Assembly: GCF_028747205.1 (NCBI RefSeq)
Contig: NZ_CP112880.1
Span: 3,348,001-3,412,000 of the forward strand
Reading direction: 5' to 3'
Length of the DNA: 64,000 nt
DNA from: Streptomyces sp. CA-278952
Lineage (GTDB): Bacteria; Actinomycetota; Actinomycetes; Streptomycetales; Streptomycetaceae
Below the pieces are notes generated by a model. The model was not told the DNA's origin. It was given only the letters and a program-made list of their open reading frames with translations, and did no database searches. The translations under genes and the position numbers were made by a program. Positions within the stretch are counted from its first letter, which is position 1. Each line of letters starts with the position of its first letter. Below, one piece after another: positions 34,029 to 43,159 of this stretch.

Positions 34029-35114
34029 TCAGGGGCTGACCCGCTCGATGCCTCGACGCTCCGCGATCTTCGCCATGGTCAGGCAGTACAGCGGGGCGAA
34101 GACGAGTTCGAGGACCAGGGCCTGCCAGGGGGCGTCGGCGGCGGTGCTGGTGTCGTCGAGCTCCCCGAAGCCCGCCGCCAGGCCGAAGGCCAGCACGTTG
34201 TTGGCGACGTGCAGGACGATCACCGCTTCGAGACCGCCGGTACGGATCACCAGCCAGCCCCACCACAGCGCCGAGTAGAGCAGCAGGAGGAAGCCGGAGA
34301 GTTCGCCGAACCCGTGGGCCAGGGCGAACAGGAGGGACGCCAGCACGACCGCGGGCCAGGGTGAGCGCACGACCCGGCCGATCACCTGGACCAGCCAGCC
34401 CCGGAAGACGTACTCCTCGGCGGCGGCCTGGAACGGCACGAGCGCCAGCACCACGGCCAGGCTCAGCAGAAAGTAGGGCCAGCCCGGGAAGCCCGTACCG
34501 GACTCCGTGAGCGGTTCCGCGTCCCACGTCCAGGCGATCAGCAGCCCGATCTGGACGGCCATGAGCGGGAAGCCCACCGCGGCGCAGCGCCCCAGCCAGC
34601 CCCAGCGCAGCCGCCCGACGACGGAGGACACGGTCCCGGCCGGCCGTCGGCCGAGACCGTGGGCCACCCACAGGACGATGGGTATGCCGACCGCGATGCC
34701 GACGAGCGAGATGGCCAGTTCGGCGACCGGGTCCTCGAAGAAGAGTTCGCTGTCCGGTGAGGCGGGCCCCGCGTCCAGCACCCCGGCGATGATCGCGCCG
34801 ACCAAGCTGACCACCAGGACGCCCAGCACGACCAGCAGCACCGCCAACACCAGTTCGCCCAGCCAGCCGAACCGTCCACCCTGCCCGTTGCGCCCCTGCT
34901 CCTCGTAGCGGGAGCCCGAGGGTGCCCGCACCGGCCCGGTCGGCGGGCGGCTCCATTCCGGGGGCCGGTCCCAGCCCTGCCAGGCGGAGTCGGGCGGACG
35001 GGGCGGTTCGGCCGAGGACGGCGGCGGGGACCAGTGAGAGGGGGGAGGCGCGGGAGACGGGGGCGGCGAGGGAGACGAGTTCGGAGGCTGGGGCACGTCA
35101 GGAGGCGGGTTCAC
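34029..35114 (-). CDS. CPBP family intramembrane metalloprotease
   Basis: A 361-residue membrane protein. A Pro/Ser-rich cytosolic N-terminus (about 1-80) precedes about eight TM helices. The CPBP/Abi motifs are AAAEEYVFRGWL (EExxxR), FALAHGFGELSG and VLHVANNVLAFG (HxxxN). CPBP proteins are prenyl-endopeptidase-like proteases, sometimes involved in bacteriocin self-immunity. GTG 35114. Short GGACAGAC(G/C)T repeats lie downstream at about 33958-34032. Confidence 0.9.
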   Translation of the reverse strand: MNPPPDVPQPPNSSPSPPPSPAPPPSHWSPPPSSAEPPRPPDSAWQGWDRPPEWSRPPTGPVRAPSGSRYEEQGRNGQGGRFGWLGELVLAVLLVVLGVLVVSLVGAIIAGVLDAGPASPDSELFFEDPVAELAISLVGIAVGIPIVLWVAHGLGRRPAGTVSSVVGRLRWGWLGRCAAVGFPLMAVQIGLLIAWTWDAEPLTESGTGFPGWPYFLLSLAVVLALVPFQAAAEEYVFRGWLVQVIGRVVRSPWPAVVLASLLFALAHGFGELSGFLLLLYSALWWGWLVIRTGGLEAVIVLHVANNVLAFGLAAGFGELDDTSTAADAPWQALVLELVFAPLYCLTMAKIAERRGIERVSP

Positions 35115-35309
35115 ACCAGCGATCTTCGGTTGCCGCCCGGGGACGGGTCAACGCGGATGCCCGGCGGGACGGACCCGCGTGCGGCCGGGCGTAACCGCAG
35201 GGCGGGCGCGGGGACGCACCGAGGCCCGAACACCCTTCCGCTGCAACGCTATTGCTGTGGCAGACTGCGTCGACCGATTGGTCCACACCACGTGTATCAG
35301 GAGTCCGGC

Positions 35310-36067
35310 ATGACGGCAGCGACGCCCCACCCCCCGATCGACACCAGCAAGCCCCACTCGGCCCGGGTCTACGACGCGCTGCTCGGCGGCAAGGACAACT
35401 ATCCCGTGGACCAGCAGGTGGCGGAGCTCCTGCCCGTCGAGGCGAAGGTCGGCGCCCGGCAGCAGCGCTCCTTCATGAACCGCGCGACGGCCTGGCTGGC
35501 GGGCGAGGGCGTGACGCAGTTCCTGGACATCGGGACCGGCATCCCCACCGCGCCGAACCTGCACCAGACGGCCCAGGAGATTCGCCCCTCCGCCCGGGTC
35601 GTCTACTGCGACAACGACCCCATCGTCCTGCGCCACGCGGAAGCGCTGCTGGTCAGCCGCCCGGAGGGCGTGACGGACTACGTCCACGCCGACGTCCGCG
35701 AGCCCGCGATCATCCTCGACGCGGCCCGCGAGACCCTGGACTTCGACCGCCCGATCGCCCTGTCCCTCCTCGGCCTGCTCCACTTCCTCCCGGACGCCGA
35801 GGACCCGATCGGCATCATCCGTACGTTCACGAGCACCATGGCCCCCGGCAGCTACGTCGTGCTGTCCCACGGCGCGTCCGACGTGAACGAGGAGGTCGGG
35901 CAGCAGAGCGAGGACGAGTACAAGAAGGGCGGCATCCAGCTGGCCCTGCGGAGCCGCGAGGAGTTCTCCCGATTCTTCGAGGGCCTGGAGATCGTCGCCC
36001 CGGGCCTGGTGAAGGCCCCGGAGTGGTTCAACGGCACGCTAGCGCCCACCCAGGAGTTCAGCGGCAT

Positions 36068-36095
<28 letters not shown>
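35310..36095 (+). CDS. DUF574 S-adenosyl-methionine methyltransferase
   Basis: A 261-residue SAM_MT (DUF574) protein: IDTSKPHSARVYDALLGGKD, NYPVDQQVAE, SAM motif QFLDIGTGIPTAPNLHQTAQ, VVYCDNDPIVLRHAEALLV and FFEGLEIVAPGLVKAPEW. The family is strongly expanded in streptomycetes, usually next to XRE-type regulators; targets are unknown. ATG 35310 follows CAGGAG. Its 3' end overlaps the convergent HTH gene by 28 bp. A second copy is at 46724-47530. Confidence 0.92.
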
Positions 36096-37225
<1,130 letters not shown>

Positions 37226-37444
37226 CGCGGGTGGACTCCTGATCCACTAGTGGTGAAGGCCCTCGGGTAGGTGCGCAAACACCCCCGGGGGCCGCCCTAT
37301 GCGCTGCGAAAAGCTGCGCGCACGGAGCGTGATGTCACGATCACCGTACCGCAGAGAGTTACCCCCCCCAACACTCTCCGCTCGACCAGGTGAGACATAT
37401 GTACATCTGCCACATCTGTCACATTGGCGTGCATAAGTGAGCCC

Positions 37445-37687
37445 GTGACCGAATCCATGGCAGAGGTACGCAAGCACCTCGCGGACGTCATCGACCGCGC
37501 GCGCCGTGACGAGACGCCCACGATCATCACCCGCCGAGGCAAGAGTGAATACCGGCGCCTGCGCGAGGCCGCCGAGCGGTACGAGGACGAGTGGCTCAAC
37601 CGACTCGCGGACGAGGCCGAGGCCGAGGGAACCGATGGATCAGTATCCCTCGAAGAGATGGCCGCACTCCTCCGGTCGGCCAACTGA
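37445..37687 (+). CDS. Phd/YefM-type antitoxin
   Basis: An 80-residue Phd/YefM antitoxin. The N-terminal DNA-binding part AEVRKHLADVIDRARRDETP, TIITRRGKSEYRRL is followed by an acidic, probably disordered C-terminus that would wrap the toxin. GTG 37445 (TESMAEVRK) was taken; ATG 37457 is possible. The toxin gene follows 3 bp later. Autoregulation at the 219-bp upstream region (37226-37444), shared with the divergent HTH gene, is expected. Confidence 0.87.
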   Translation: MTESMAEVRKHLADVIDRARRDETPTIITRRGKSEYRRLREAAERYEDEWLNRLADEAEAEGTDGSVSLEEMAALLRSAN

Positions 37688-37690
37688 CCC

Positions 37691-37969
37691 ATGGGCCACG
37701 TCACACGATTCACGGCCCACGCACAGCGTGACCTTCTCAAGGTTCCCCTGCCGGAAGCCCGACGCGTCCTCGGCCGCCTGTCAGACCTCCAAAAAGCCTT
37801 GGACACGGGAGACCTCTCGGCGTTCGACGTCAAGCCGCTCCAGGGCCACGAGGCACGATGGCGCCTCCGACTAGGTGGCTACCGGGCCGTCTACACCGTG
37901 GAGGGCGGTCGGCTCATCGTCTGGGTACTCGCCGTGGGCCACCAGCGCGAGATCTATCGATCCCGCTGA
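37691..37969 (+). CDS. RelE/ParE-type toxin
   Basis: A 92-residue RelE/ParE-fold protein: VTRFTAHAQRDLLKVPLPEA, ALDTGDLSAFDVKPLQGHEA, RWRLRLGGYRAVYTVEGGRL, HQREIYRSR. The R-x-R-x-G-x-Y-R core and the terminal His-Arg/Tyr-Arg are typical of ribosome-dependent mRNA interferases. It forms a type II pair with the upstream Phd-like gene. Confidence 0.9.
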   Translation: MGHVTRFTAHAQRDLLKVPLPEARRVLGRLSDLQKALDTGDLSAFDVKPLQGHEARWRLRLGGYRAVYTVEGGRLIVWVLAVGHQREIYRSR

Positions 37970-38159
37970 GCTCACCGTTCGCCCCCCCTTGGCCCGGCAC
38001 CGAGTGGGAGCGCGGCCGGGCCCTGGTGATCAAATCGTTGCCGCACCGCGCACAACCGCACACCCCCGCCCCTGGTCTCCTGGTCAGCCGCGAGGAAAAC
38101 CTCGGGCGCGCGCGCCTGCGCGCGCAGCCCCGGGCGGCTGGGGAGAGGACGGGATCGAC

Positions 38160-38948
38160 GTGAAGAGCGTGAAGAGAACGACGCGGAGAGCGGTGGTGGC
38201 CGGCGCGGCCGCGGCCGTGTTGACCGGGGTGGCGGCGGTGCCGGCCGGGGCGGCGGAGGGCGGGGTCGCTTTCTCCCGGGTCACGGTGAACGGCGGGAAG
38301 CCGATCGTGATCGGGGTCAAGAAGGAGGTCGAGCTGTACGTGACCTTCCGGATGACGACCAAACTCAAGCACAAGTCCTACCCGACGGTGTTCCCCTACC
38401 GGGGCAAGCTCGGCTCCAGCGAAACGCTGTGGAATTCCATCCTCGTCAACGACTGCGTGGTCGTGAACAAGGCGAAAGGGATCTGCGACTTCGAGGAGTG
38501 GCTGACCATCGACCCGCGGCACTACGACTTCGGGAACGAGGACGCCGGCGCCTGGAAGACGGCCGCGCAGCTGTACCTCCCCAAGGGCGCCGAGGACATC
38601 GACGACGAGAAGCTCCCGTTGCAGGTGAAGCGGGCCACCCGTGTCACGGTCAACGCCTCGCCGGAGCCGATCGTGAAGGGGAAGACGCTCACCGTGACCG
38701 GAAAGGTCAGCCGGGCGAACTGGGACACCCACACGTACCAGGGGTACGGGGGCCGCTCGGTGAGCCTCCAGTTCAAGGCGGCGGGCTCCTCCTCGTACAA
38801 GACGGTCAAGAAGGCGACGTCGAGCAAGACAGGGGCGCTGAAGACCACGGTGAAGGCCACCGGCGCGGGGACGTGGCGGTGGACGTACTACGGCAACACG
38901 ACGTCCGGCGCGAGTTCGTCGACCGGGGACCGGGTCGCCATCCGGTAG
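38160..38948 (+). CDS. Secreted protein of unknown function
   Basis: A 262-residue exported protein. The signal peptide has twin arginines (KRTTRRAVVAGAAAAVLTGV) and an AGA-A cleavage site, so Tat or Sec export is possible. The mature part reads as two beta domains: one with the paired cysteines NDCVVVNKAKGICDFEEWLT, the second starting RVTVNASPEPIVKGKTLTVT, an Ig/calcium-binding-like module seen in many Streptomyces secreted proteins. GTG 38160 follows GGGATCGAC. The 190 bp upstream contain a GC-rich palindrome (GCGCGCGCCTGCGCGCGC, about 38107-38124). Confidence 0.8.
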   Translation: MKSVKRTTRRAVVAGAAAAVLTGVAAVPAGAAEGGVAFSRVTVNGGKPIVIGVKKEVELYVTFRMTTKLKHKSYPTVFPYRGKLGSSETLWNSILVNDCVVVNKAKGICDFEEWLTIDPRHYDFGNEDAGAWKTAAQLYLPKGAEDIDDEKLPLQVKRATRVTVNASPEPIVKGKTLTVTGKVSRANWDTHTYQGYGGRSVSLQFKAAGSSSYKTVKKATSSKTGALKTTVKATGAGTWRWTYYGNTTSGASSSTGDRVAIR

Positions 38949-39091
38949 ACGGGGGCGTGTCGGGGGCGAGGTGACCGGGGTCGCTGAGCGCGGGCTGCGG
39001 AAGCGTTCCTCCGGTGAACTCGCGAGCCCGTACGGGTGATTGCGGACGCACAGGCTACGCGAAGCCGGAGCGCGGCCGGTAGAACGCGCTG

Positions 39092-39781
39092 GTGATCAAG
39101 AACCTCGCGCGCGCTATCGGCGCGCTCACCCTCGCCCTCGCCCCCCTTCTCCCATCTCCCGCCGCTCAGGCAGCTCCGGCCGCTCCCGCCGCTCCGGTGG
39201 CGGAGGTGACGACCCTGGCCGACGCGGTCGGTCTGCTGAAGGTGACCGAGGAGAACCGCTCCGGCTACACCGCTTCGTCCTTCCGGCACTGGAACGCGGG
39301 TGAGGACCCGACGGACGGGTGCGACACCCGGGCCGAGGTCCTCCTCGCCGAAGCGGTCGTCGCACCGACCGTGGGGTCCGGCTGCAAGCTGACCGGCGGC
39401 AGGTGGACGTCCTACTTCGACGGCCAGGAGGTCACCGACGCCGGGTCCCTGGACGTCGCCCACCTCGTCGCGCCCGCCGAGGCCTGGGATTCCGGCGCCT
39501 CCGCCTGGACCGCGGAGCAGCGGGAGGCCTACGCGAACGACCAGGGGTCGGACGTCTCCCTGGTCGCGGTCACATCGCGCACCAACCGCCAGAAGGCGGA
39601 CAAGGACCCGGCGGACTGGATGCCGCCGTCCCCGGAGGTCCAGTGCCGGTATACCGCGGAGTGGGTGTCGACCAAGCTCCGCTGGCAGCTCACCGCGGAC
39701 GACCGCGAGCTGGAAGCGCTGAAGGTGTACGCCGAGGGGCCGTGCGAGGACGCCATCGTCCGCTACGCACCCGCGGTCTGA
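39092..39781 (+). CDS. Secreted HNH endonuclease family protein (DUF1524/GmrSD-like)
   Basis: A 229-residue exported protein. A signal peptide (LARAIGALTLALAPLLPSPA, AQA) is followed by a DUF1524 HNH-like domain with SLDVAHLVAPAEAWDSGASA (His of HNH), YANDQGSDVSLVAVTSRTNR (Asn) and QKADKDPADWMPP. Homologues usually read DxDH at the first motif; here Ala precedes His. Extracellular nucleases of this group occur widely in streptomycetes. GTG 39092. Confidence 0.87.
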   Translation: MIKNLARAIGALTLALAPLLPSPAAQAAPAAPAAPVAEVTTLADAVGLLKVTEENRSGYTASSFRHWNAGEDPTDGCDTRAEVLLAEAVVAPTVGSGCKLTGGRWTSYFDGQEVTDAGSLDVAHLVAPAEAWDSGASAWTAEQREAYANDQGSDVSLVAVTSRTNRQKADKDPADWMPPSPEVQCRYTAEWVSTKLRWQLTADDRELEALKVYAEGPCEDAIVRYAPAV

Positions 39782-39810
39782 CCCACCCGAGAACGACAAG
39801 CCGGCCTCGC

Positions 39811-40236
39811 TCACTCCCTCACGGCGCACCCCGCCCGCAGCCAGGCCATCTCGTGCAGCAACCCACCGTCCACGAAGGGATCCTGGGCGGTGGGCCGCGA
39901 CCGCCAGTCCAGCGGCCAGGTCCCCCCGTCCAGCGCCGGAACACCCACGAACGCGGCCCCGCGCGCGTTCCTGCTCATCGCCTCCACCCCGGGGGGCCAC
40001 CGGTGCCCGGCAGCGGTGCCGGGCGCGAGCAGGAAGTACATGCTGCGCTCGCCGATACCTGAGCGGACGATGGGCCCGGCGTGGAAGTCGGTGAACTGCA
40101 TGACCTCGTACGCGATTTCCTCGCCGAGCAGGCCGACGGCACGGACGGCGTCGAAGTGGATGCCGACGTGACGGAGGGCGTGGCCGGCGGCGGGGATCCA
40201 GGAGGGCACCGGATCCGGTGAATTCTTCAGTTCCAT
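39811..40236 (-). CDS. Hypothetical protein beside XRE/DUF397 genes
   Basis: A 141-residue soluble protein (PSWIPAAGHALRHVGIHFDA, YEVMQFTDFHAGPIVRSGIG, ERSMYFLLAPGTAAGHRWPP). This type is frequently found next to XRE-DUF397 modules in streptomycetes, but its function is unknown. ATG 40236 was preferred to the longer frame reaching 40305, which would overlap the opposite promoter. It is divergent from the XRE gene. Confidence 0.7.
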   Translation of the reverse strand: MELKNSPDPVPSWIPAAGHALRHVGIHFDAVRAVGLLGEEIAYEVMQFTDFHAGPIVRSGIGERSMYFLLAPGTAAGHRWPPGVEAMSRNARGAAFVGVPALDGGTWPLDWRSRPTAQDPFVDGGLLHEMAWLRAGCAVRE

Positions 40237-40318
40237 GCGCTCAGCTTTATGCCGAACACGTACCGTGACCAGGGTCACAAGCGAGTTGTGGACAGTGGTG
40301 TACATACGAGGTGAGCCC

Positions 40319-41137
40319 GTGCACTCCCGTGATCAGCCCGAAAGCACCGCCGAGATGTTCGGCCTGCTGCTCAGGCACTTCCGCGAGCGGTCCGGACTGT
40401 CCCAGGAGCAGTTGGGCAAGCGGATCGGCTACTCCAAGTCGCAAGTGGCGATGGTGGAACGGGGCGCGCGACCGCCGACAGGCGTCTTCGTGCAGCGGGC
40501 CGACGAGGTGCTGGGTGCACAAGGTGCACTGATCGTCGCGGCACCGAAGCCGCCGAAGAAGCGCAGCCCGCTGCCGGAGTGGTTCACGCCCTTCGCGGAA
40601 GAGGAGGAGAAGGCGTGGGCCCGGCACTCGTACGAGAACCAGGTCATGCCAGGTCTGCTCCAGACGGAGGCGTACGCACGGGCGGTCTTCACGATCCACT
40701 ACCCCACCTATGACGACGACGAGATCGAGGCGAAGGTCGCGGCGCGGCTCGAACGGCAGAAGCTGCTGTCCCGCAGGCCGCTGCCCGACATCAGCTTCGT
40801 CCTGGAGATGATCGTGCTCACCCGGCCGATCGGTGGCCGCCGGGTCATGAAGGCCCAGCTCCACCACCTCGCCGACGTGGCGCGGCTCCGGCATGTGCGG
40901 ATCCAGCTGATGGATCCAGACCGCGAGGACCACGCGGCGCTGGACGGCCCCTTCGTCCTGTTGGAGACCGACAAGCGTCAGCAACTCGCCTACATCGAGG
41001 GTCAGGGAGGTAGCTTCTTCGTCACCGAACATCCGGAGCTGGGCAACCTGTTCGGCACGTATGGCGTCACGCGAGCCCAGGCATACACTCCGGAGAGGAC
41101 GCTGGAGACGATCGAGAAGATGGCAGAGGAACTATGA
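40319..41137 (+). CDS. XRE-family regulator with DUF5753 domain
   Basis: A 272-residue regulator. The HTH_3/XRE domain is at about residues 15-70 (LLRHFRERSGLSQEQLGKRI, GYSKSQVAMVERGARPPTGV). The DUF5753 domain fills the rest (WARHSYENQVMPGLLQTEAY, SFVLEMIVLTRPIGGRRVMK). These WhiJ-like proteins work with small DUF397 proteins and often control development or antibiotics. GTG 40319 follows GAGGTGAG. It overlaps the DUF397 gene (ATGA). Confidence 0.92.
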   Translation: MHSRDQPESTAEMFGLLLRHFRERSGLSQEQLGKRIGYSKSQVAMVERGARPPTGVFVQRADEVLGAQGALIVAAPKPPKKRSPLPEWFTPFAEEEEKAWARHSYENQVMPGLLQTEAYARAVFTIHYPTYDDDEIEAKVAARLERQKLLSRRPLPDISFVLEMIVLTRPIGGRRVMKAQLHHLADVARLRHVRIQLMDPDREDHAALDGPFVLLETDKRQQLAYIEGQGGSFFVTEHPELGNLFGTYGVTRAQAYTPERTLETIEKMAEEL

Positions 41138-41373
41138 GCACCGACCTCCACTGGTTCAAGTCCAGCTACAGCGGCCCCCAGGGCGGCGACTGCGTAGAGG
41201 TGGCGCTCACCTGGTCCAAGTCCACCTACAGCGGCAGCGAGGGCGGCGACTGCATAGAGGTCGCCACCTGCCCCCACACCGTCCACATCCGGGACTCCAA
41301 GGACCTCGCCGTCCCCGCGCTCGCCGTCTCCCCCACCTCCTGGACGTCCTTCGTGGAGTTCGCCGCCTCCTGA
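41134..41373 (+). CDS. DUF397 protein with internal duplication
   Basis: A 79-residue DUF397 protein. Its N-terminal motif is duplicated: WFKSSYSGPQGGDCVEVA (7-24) and WSKSTYSGSEGGDCIEVA (27-44). Normal members have one copy and about 60-65 residues. The C-terminus IRDSKDLAVPALAVSPTSWT, SFVEFAAS is conserved up to the stop, which coincides with the start of transposase-like sequence. ATG 41134 overlaps the XRE gene stop. It is the presumed antagonist or partner of that regulator. Confidence 0.9.
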   Translation: MSTDLHWFKSSYSGPQGGDCVEVALTWSKSTYSGSEGGDCIEVATCPHTVHIRDSKDLAVPALAVSPTSWTSFVEFAAS

Positions 41374-41592
41374 TTCCGGACAAGGCGGACCAGGCCCGCA
41401 ACCGCAAGAACCTGGGCTCGCGTGGTGGCCGGCCGCCCACGTTCGACGCCGAGGACTACAGAGCCCTTCACGCAGTCGAGTGCGGCATCAATCGCCTCAA
41501 AAGACACCGTGCCGTTAGCCACGAGATACGACAAACTCGCGGTCCGCTACGAGGCGACCGTCCTCGTAGCGGCCATCAACGAGTGGCTGTGA
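41373..41592 (+). pseudogene. IS5-family transposase 3' remnant, frameshifted
   Basis: One frame encodes IPDKADQARNRKNLGSRGGR, PPTFDAEDYRALHAVECGIN and RLKRHRAVS. After a shift at about 41515 a second frame continues ATRYDKLAVRYEATVLVAAI, NEWL and TGA at 41590-41592. Together they are the C-terminal DDE region of IS5-type (IS4811/IS112-like) transposases. The 5' three-quarters are missing and no terminal inverted repeat was recognised. Confidence 0.82.
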
Positions 41593-42238
41593 CCAAGCGG
41601 TTCAGGACGGGGAGTACACCGCGCAGATCGTCGCCATCCACCGTGACGGTCGCCGCCGCCCGTGCTCCTACCGAGGCGTTGAACGCCACACTCAGTGGGA
41701 CGGAGGCGAACAAGGGCAGGTCGGAGCGGCTGTCTCCGACGGCCCCGCACGAGGATGGATCCGCCCCGAGCTCTCGGGCCTGTTCGAGGGCGAAGTCTCG
41801 TTTGTCGTACTCGTCGAAGTGGCGGGCGACGCGACCGGTGAACCGGCCCCCGTCTGTCTCCAGCCGAGGTCCGCTGAACGCGTGGAAGCCGAAGCGGTCG
41901 GACAGGTAACTGCCAACCGGCGACCAGGCCAGAGTGGCCAGCACGGGCACCAACCCGTTCCGCCGGCACCAGCCCACGGTCTCCGCGATGCCCGAGACCA
42001 AGGGAAGTCCAACGAGCCAGCCAGAGACCTGCTCTTCGGACACACCCGCCCAGCCCTTGGCATCCAGCTCCGAGACTTGTCGATTGTCCAGGTCACCGGA
42101 GGCGTAGGCATCCTCGGCCTTGGCCAACTCGTCCCGATGGCCGAGGAAGCCGGCCAGAAAGACCGACGAACTCGTGCCTGGGACGAGGGTGCCGTCGACA
42201 TCGAAGAACACGACGCCCGCACGATCGGATGAGAACAC
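41576..42238 (-). CDS. HAD-superfamily hydrolase (SerB-like)
   Basis: A 220-residue HAD phosphatase with motif I VVFFDVDGTLVPG, motif II-type VLATLAWS and motif IV AVGDSRSDLPLF. It resembles phosphoserine phosphatase-like HAD-IB enzymes. The usual motif II Ser/Thr and motif III Lys (DEYDKRDFALEQ) seem present. GTG 42238. Its last codons (41576-41592) lie inside the transposase remnant, so the native C-terminus has probably been replaced. Confidence 0.85.
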   Translation of the reverse strand: MFSSDRAGVVFFDVDGTLVPGTSSSVFLAGFLGHRDELAKAEDAYASGDLDNRQVSELDAKGWAGVSEEQVSGWLVGLPLVSGIAETVGWCRRNGLVPVLATLAWSPVGSYLSDRFGFHAFSGPRLETDGGRFTGRVARHFDEYDKRDFALEQARELGADPSSCGAVGDSRSDLPLFASVPLSVAFNASVGARAAATVTVDGDDLRGVLPVLNRLVTATR

Positions 42239-42311
42239 CGGTCAAGGATGTCACCGCCACGCAAGACGCCAGATCCGGGGGTACCCCACGTACTCCCGAT
42301 ACACGCCCTAG

Positions 42312-42944
42312 CTAGGAGGCGTCCAGCTTGCGTCGTTCCCGCTTGTTGGGGTGGCGGATGACCACTCCGCCCATGGTGCCGGACCCGGTGAGCCGGATCA
42401 GCGGGGTTCCCGGGAGCCGGTCGGAGGTGGTCTTGTCCGTCAGCCCGCCGATGCCGGGGTCGATGCCGCTGGTGTCCGCGACCCAGCCGTCGGGGATGAC
42501 GACCGTGACCCCGGATGTCTCCGCGTAAGCCTCCACGACGACCTCCGCGAGACGGCACTCGACCCGGGTGAAGTCCAGGGTCACGCCCCCCACGCCTCCG
42601 TGGGCGATCACGTGTCCCGGAACCTCCCAGCGCCCGGGGCCCAGGGACGCGCCGAACATGCCGCCCTTCAGCACCAGTGGCGGTCGGCTCCCCGCTGCGG
42701 AGGCCGAGGCGGTGGCCGAGGAGGAGTGCGGCACCGGCAAGTCAGCAGTGAGGGTCGCCAGTTCGCCGTGCGTCTTGGCCGTCAGCGCCAGCTCCAGGCG
42801 TGAGTCCAGCTCATCGAAATCGATGCGCCCCTCGGCCGCCGCATCACGCAGCCGCTCCACCACGGCTTCCCGGTCGTCGTGAGAGGCACGGATTCCACCT
42901 GGAGGAACCGGGCGCGGGGAGGGCTCCGGATACTGGGCTGTCAT
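42312..42944 (-). CDS. DUF1707 and cell-wall-active-response (LiaF-like) domain protein
   Basis: A 210-residue protein. The N-terminal DUF1707 (RASHDDREAVVERLRDAAAE, GRIDFDELDSRLELALTAKT) is followed by an Ala/Ser linker. The C-terminal beta-helix-like DUF2154/LiaF-type domain reads LDFTRVECRLAEVVVEAYAE, SGVTVVIPDGWVADTSGIDP. There are no TM helices. Proteins of this layout are common in actinobacteria and are linked by name to cell-envelope stress; direct function is unknown. ATG 42944. Confidence 0.85.
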   Translation of the reverse strand: MTAQYPEPSPRPVPPGGIRASHDDREAVVERLRDAAAEGRIDFDELDSRLELALTAKTHGELATLTADLPVPHSSSATASASAAGSRPPLVLKGGMFGASLGPGRWEVPGHVIAHGGVGGVTLDFTRVECRLAEVVVEAYAETSGVTVVIPDGWVADTSGIDPGIGGLTDKTTSDRLPGTPLIRLTGSGTMGGVVIRHPNKRERRKLDAS

Positions 42945-43081
42945 AGCCGCAAGGATAGGCAGCCGGCGCGGCGACTGCGCAGAGACAACCCGCGAAGGTC
43001 CTGGGCGCACCCTGCCCGGGGTATACCGGCTCTCTCCCCGTCCGCGCCGCCGCCCCCAGGGCACCGAGGGACGACTACCGC

Positions 43082-43127
43082 AACCGCCTCCGCCACCAGC
43101 CGTTCGAGGCTGGTGGCGGAGGCGGTT
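43082..43127 (-). terminator. 20-bp perfect hairpin terminator
   Basis: Arms 43082-43101 and 43108-43127 are exact complements with a GTTCGA loop, located 33 bp past the stop of the FG-GAP protein gene (leftward). Confidence 0.82.
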
Positions 43128-43159
43128 CGTACGGAGTACGACGTGCTGTGCCGGTGGGA

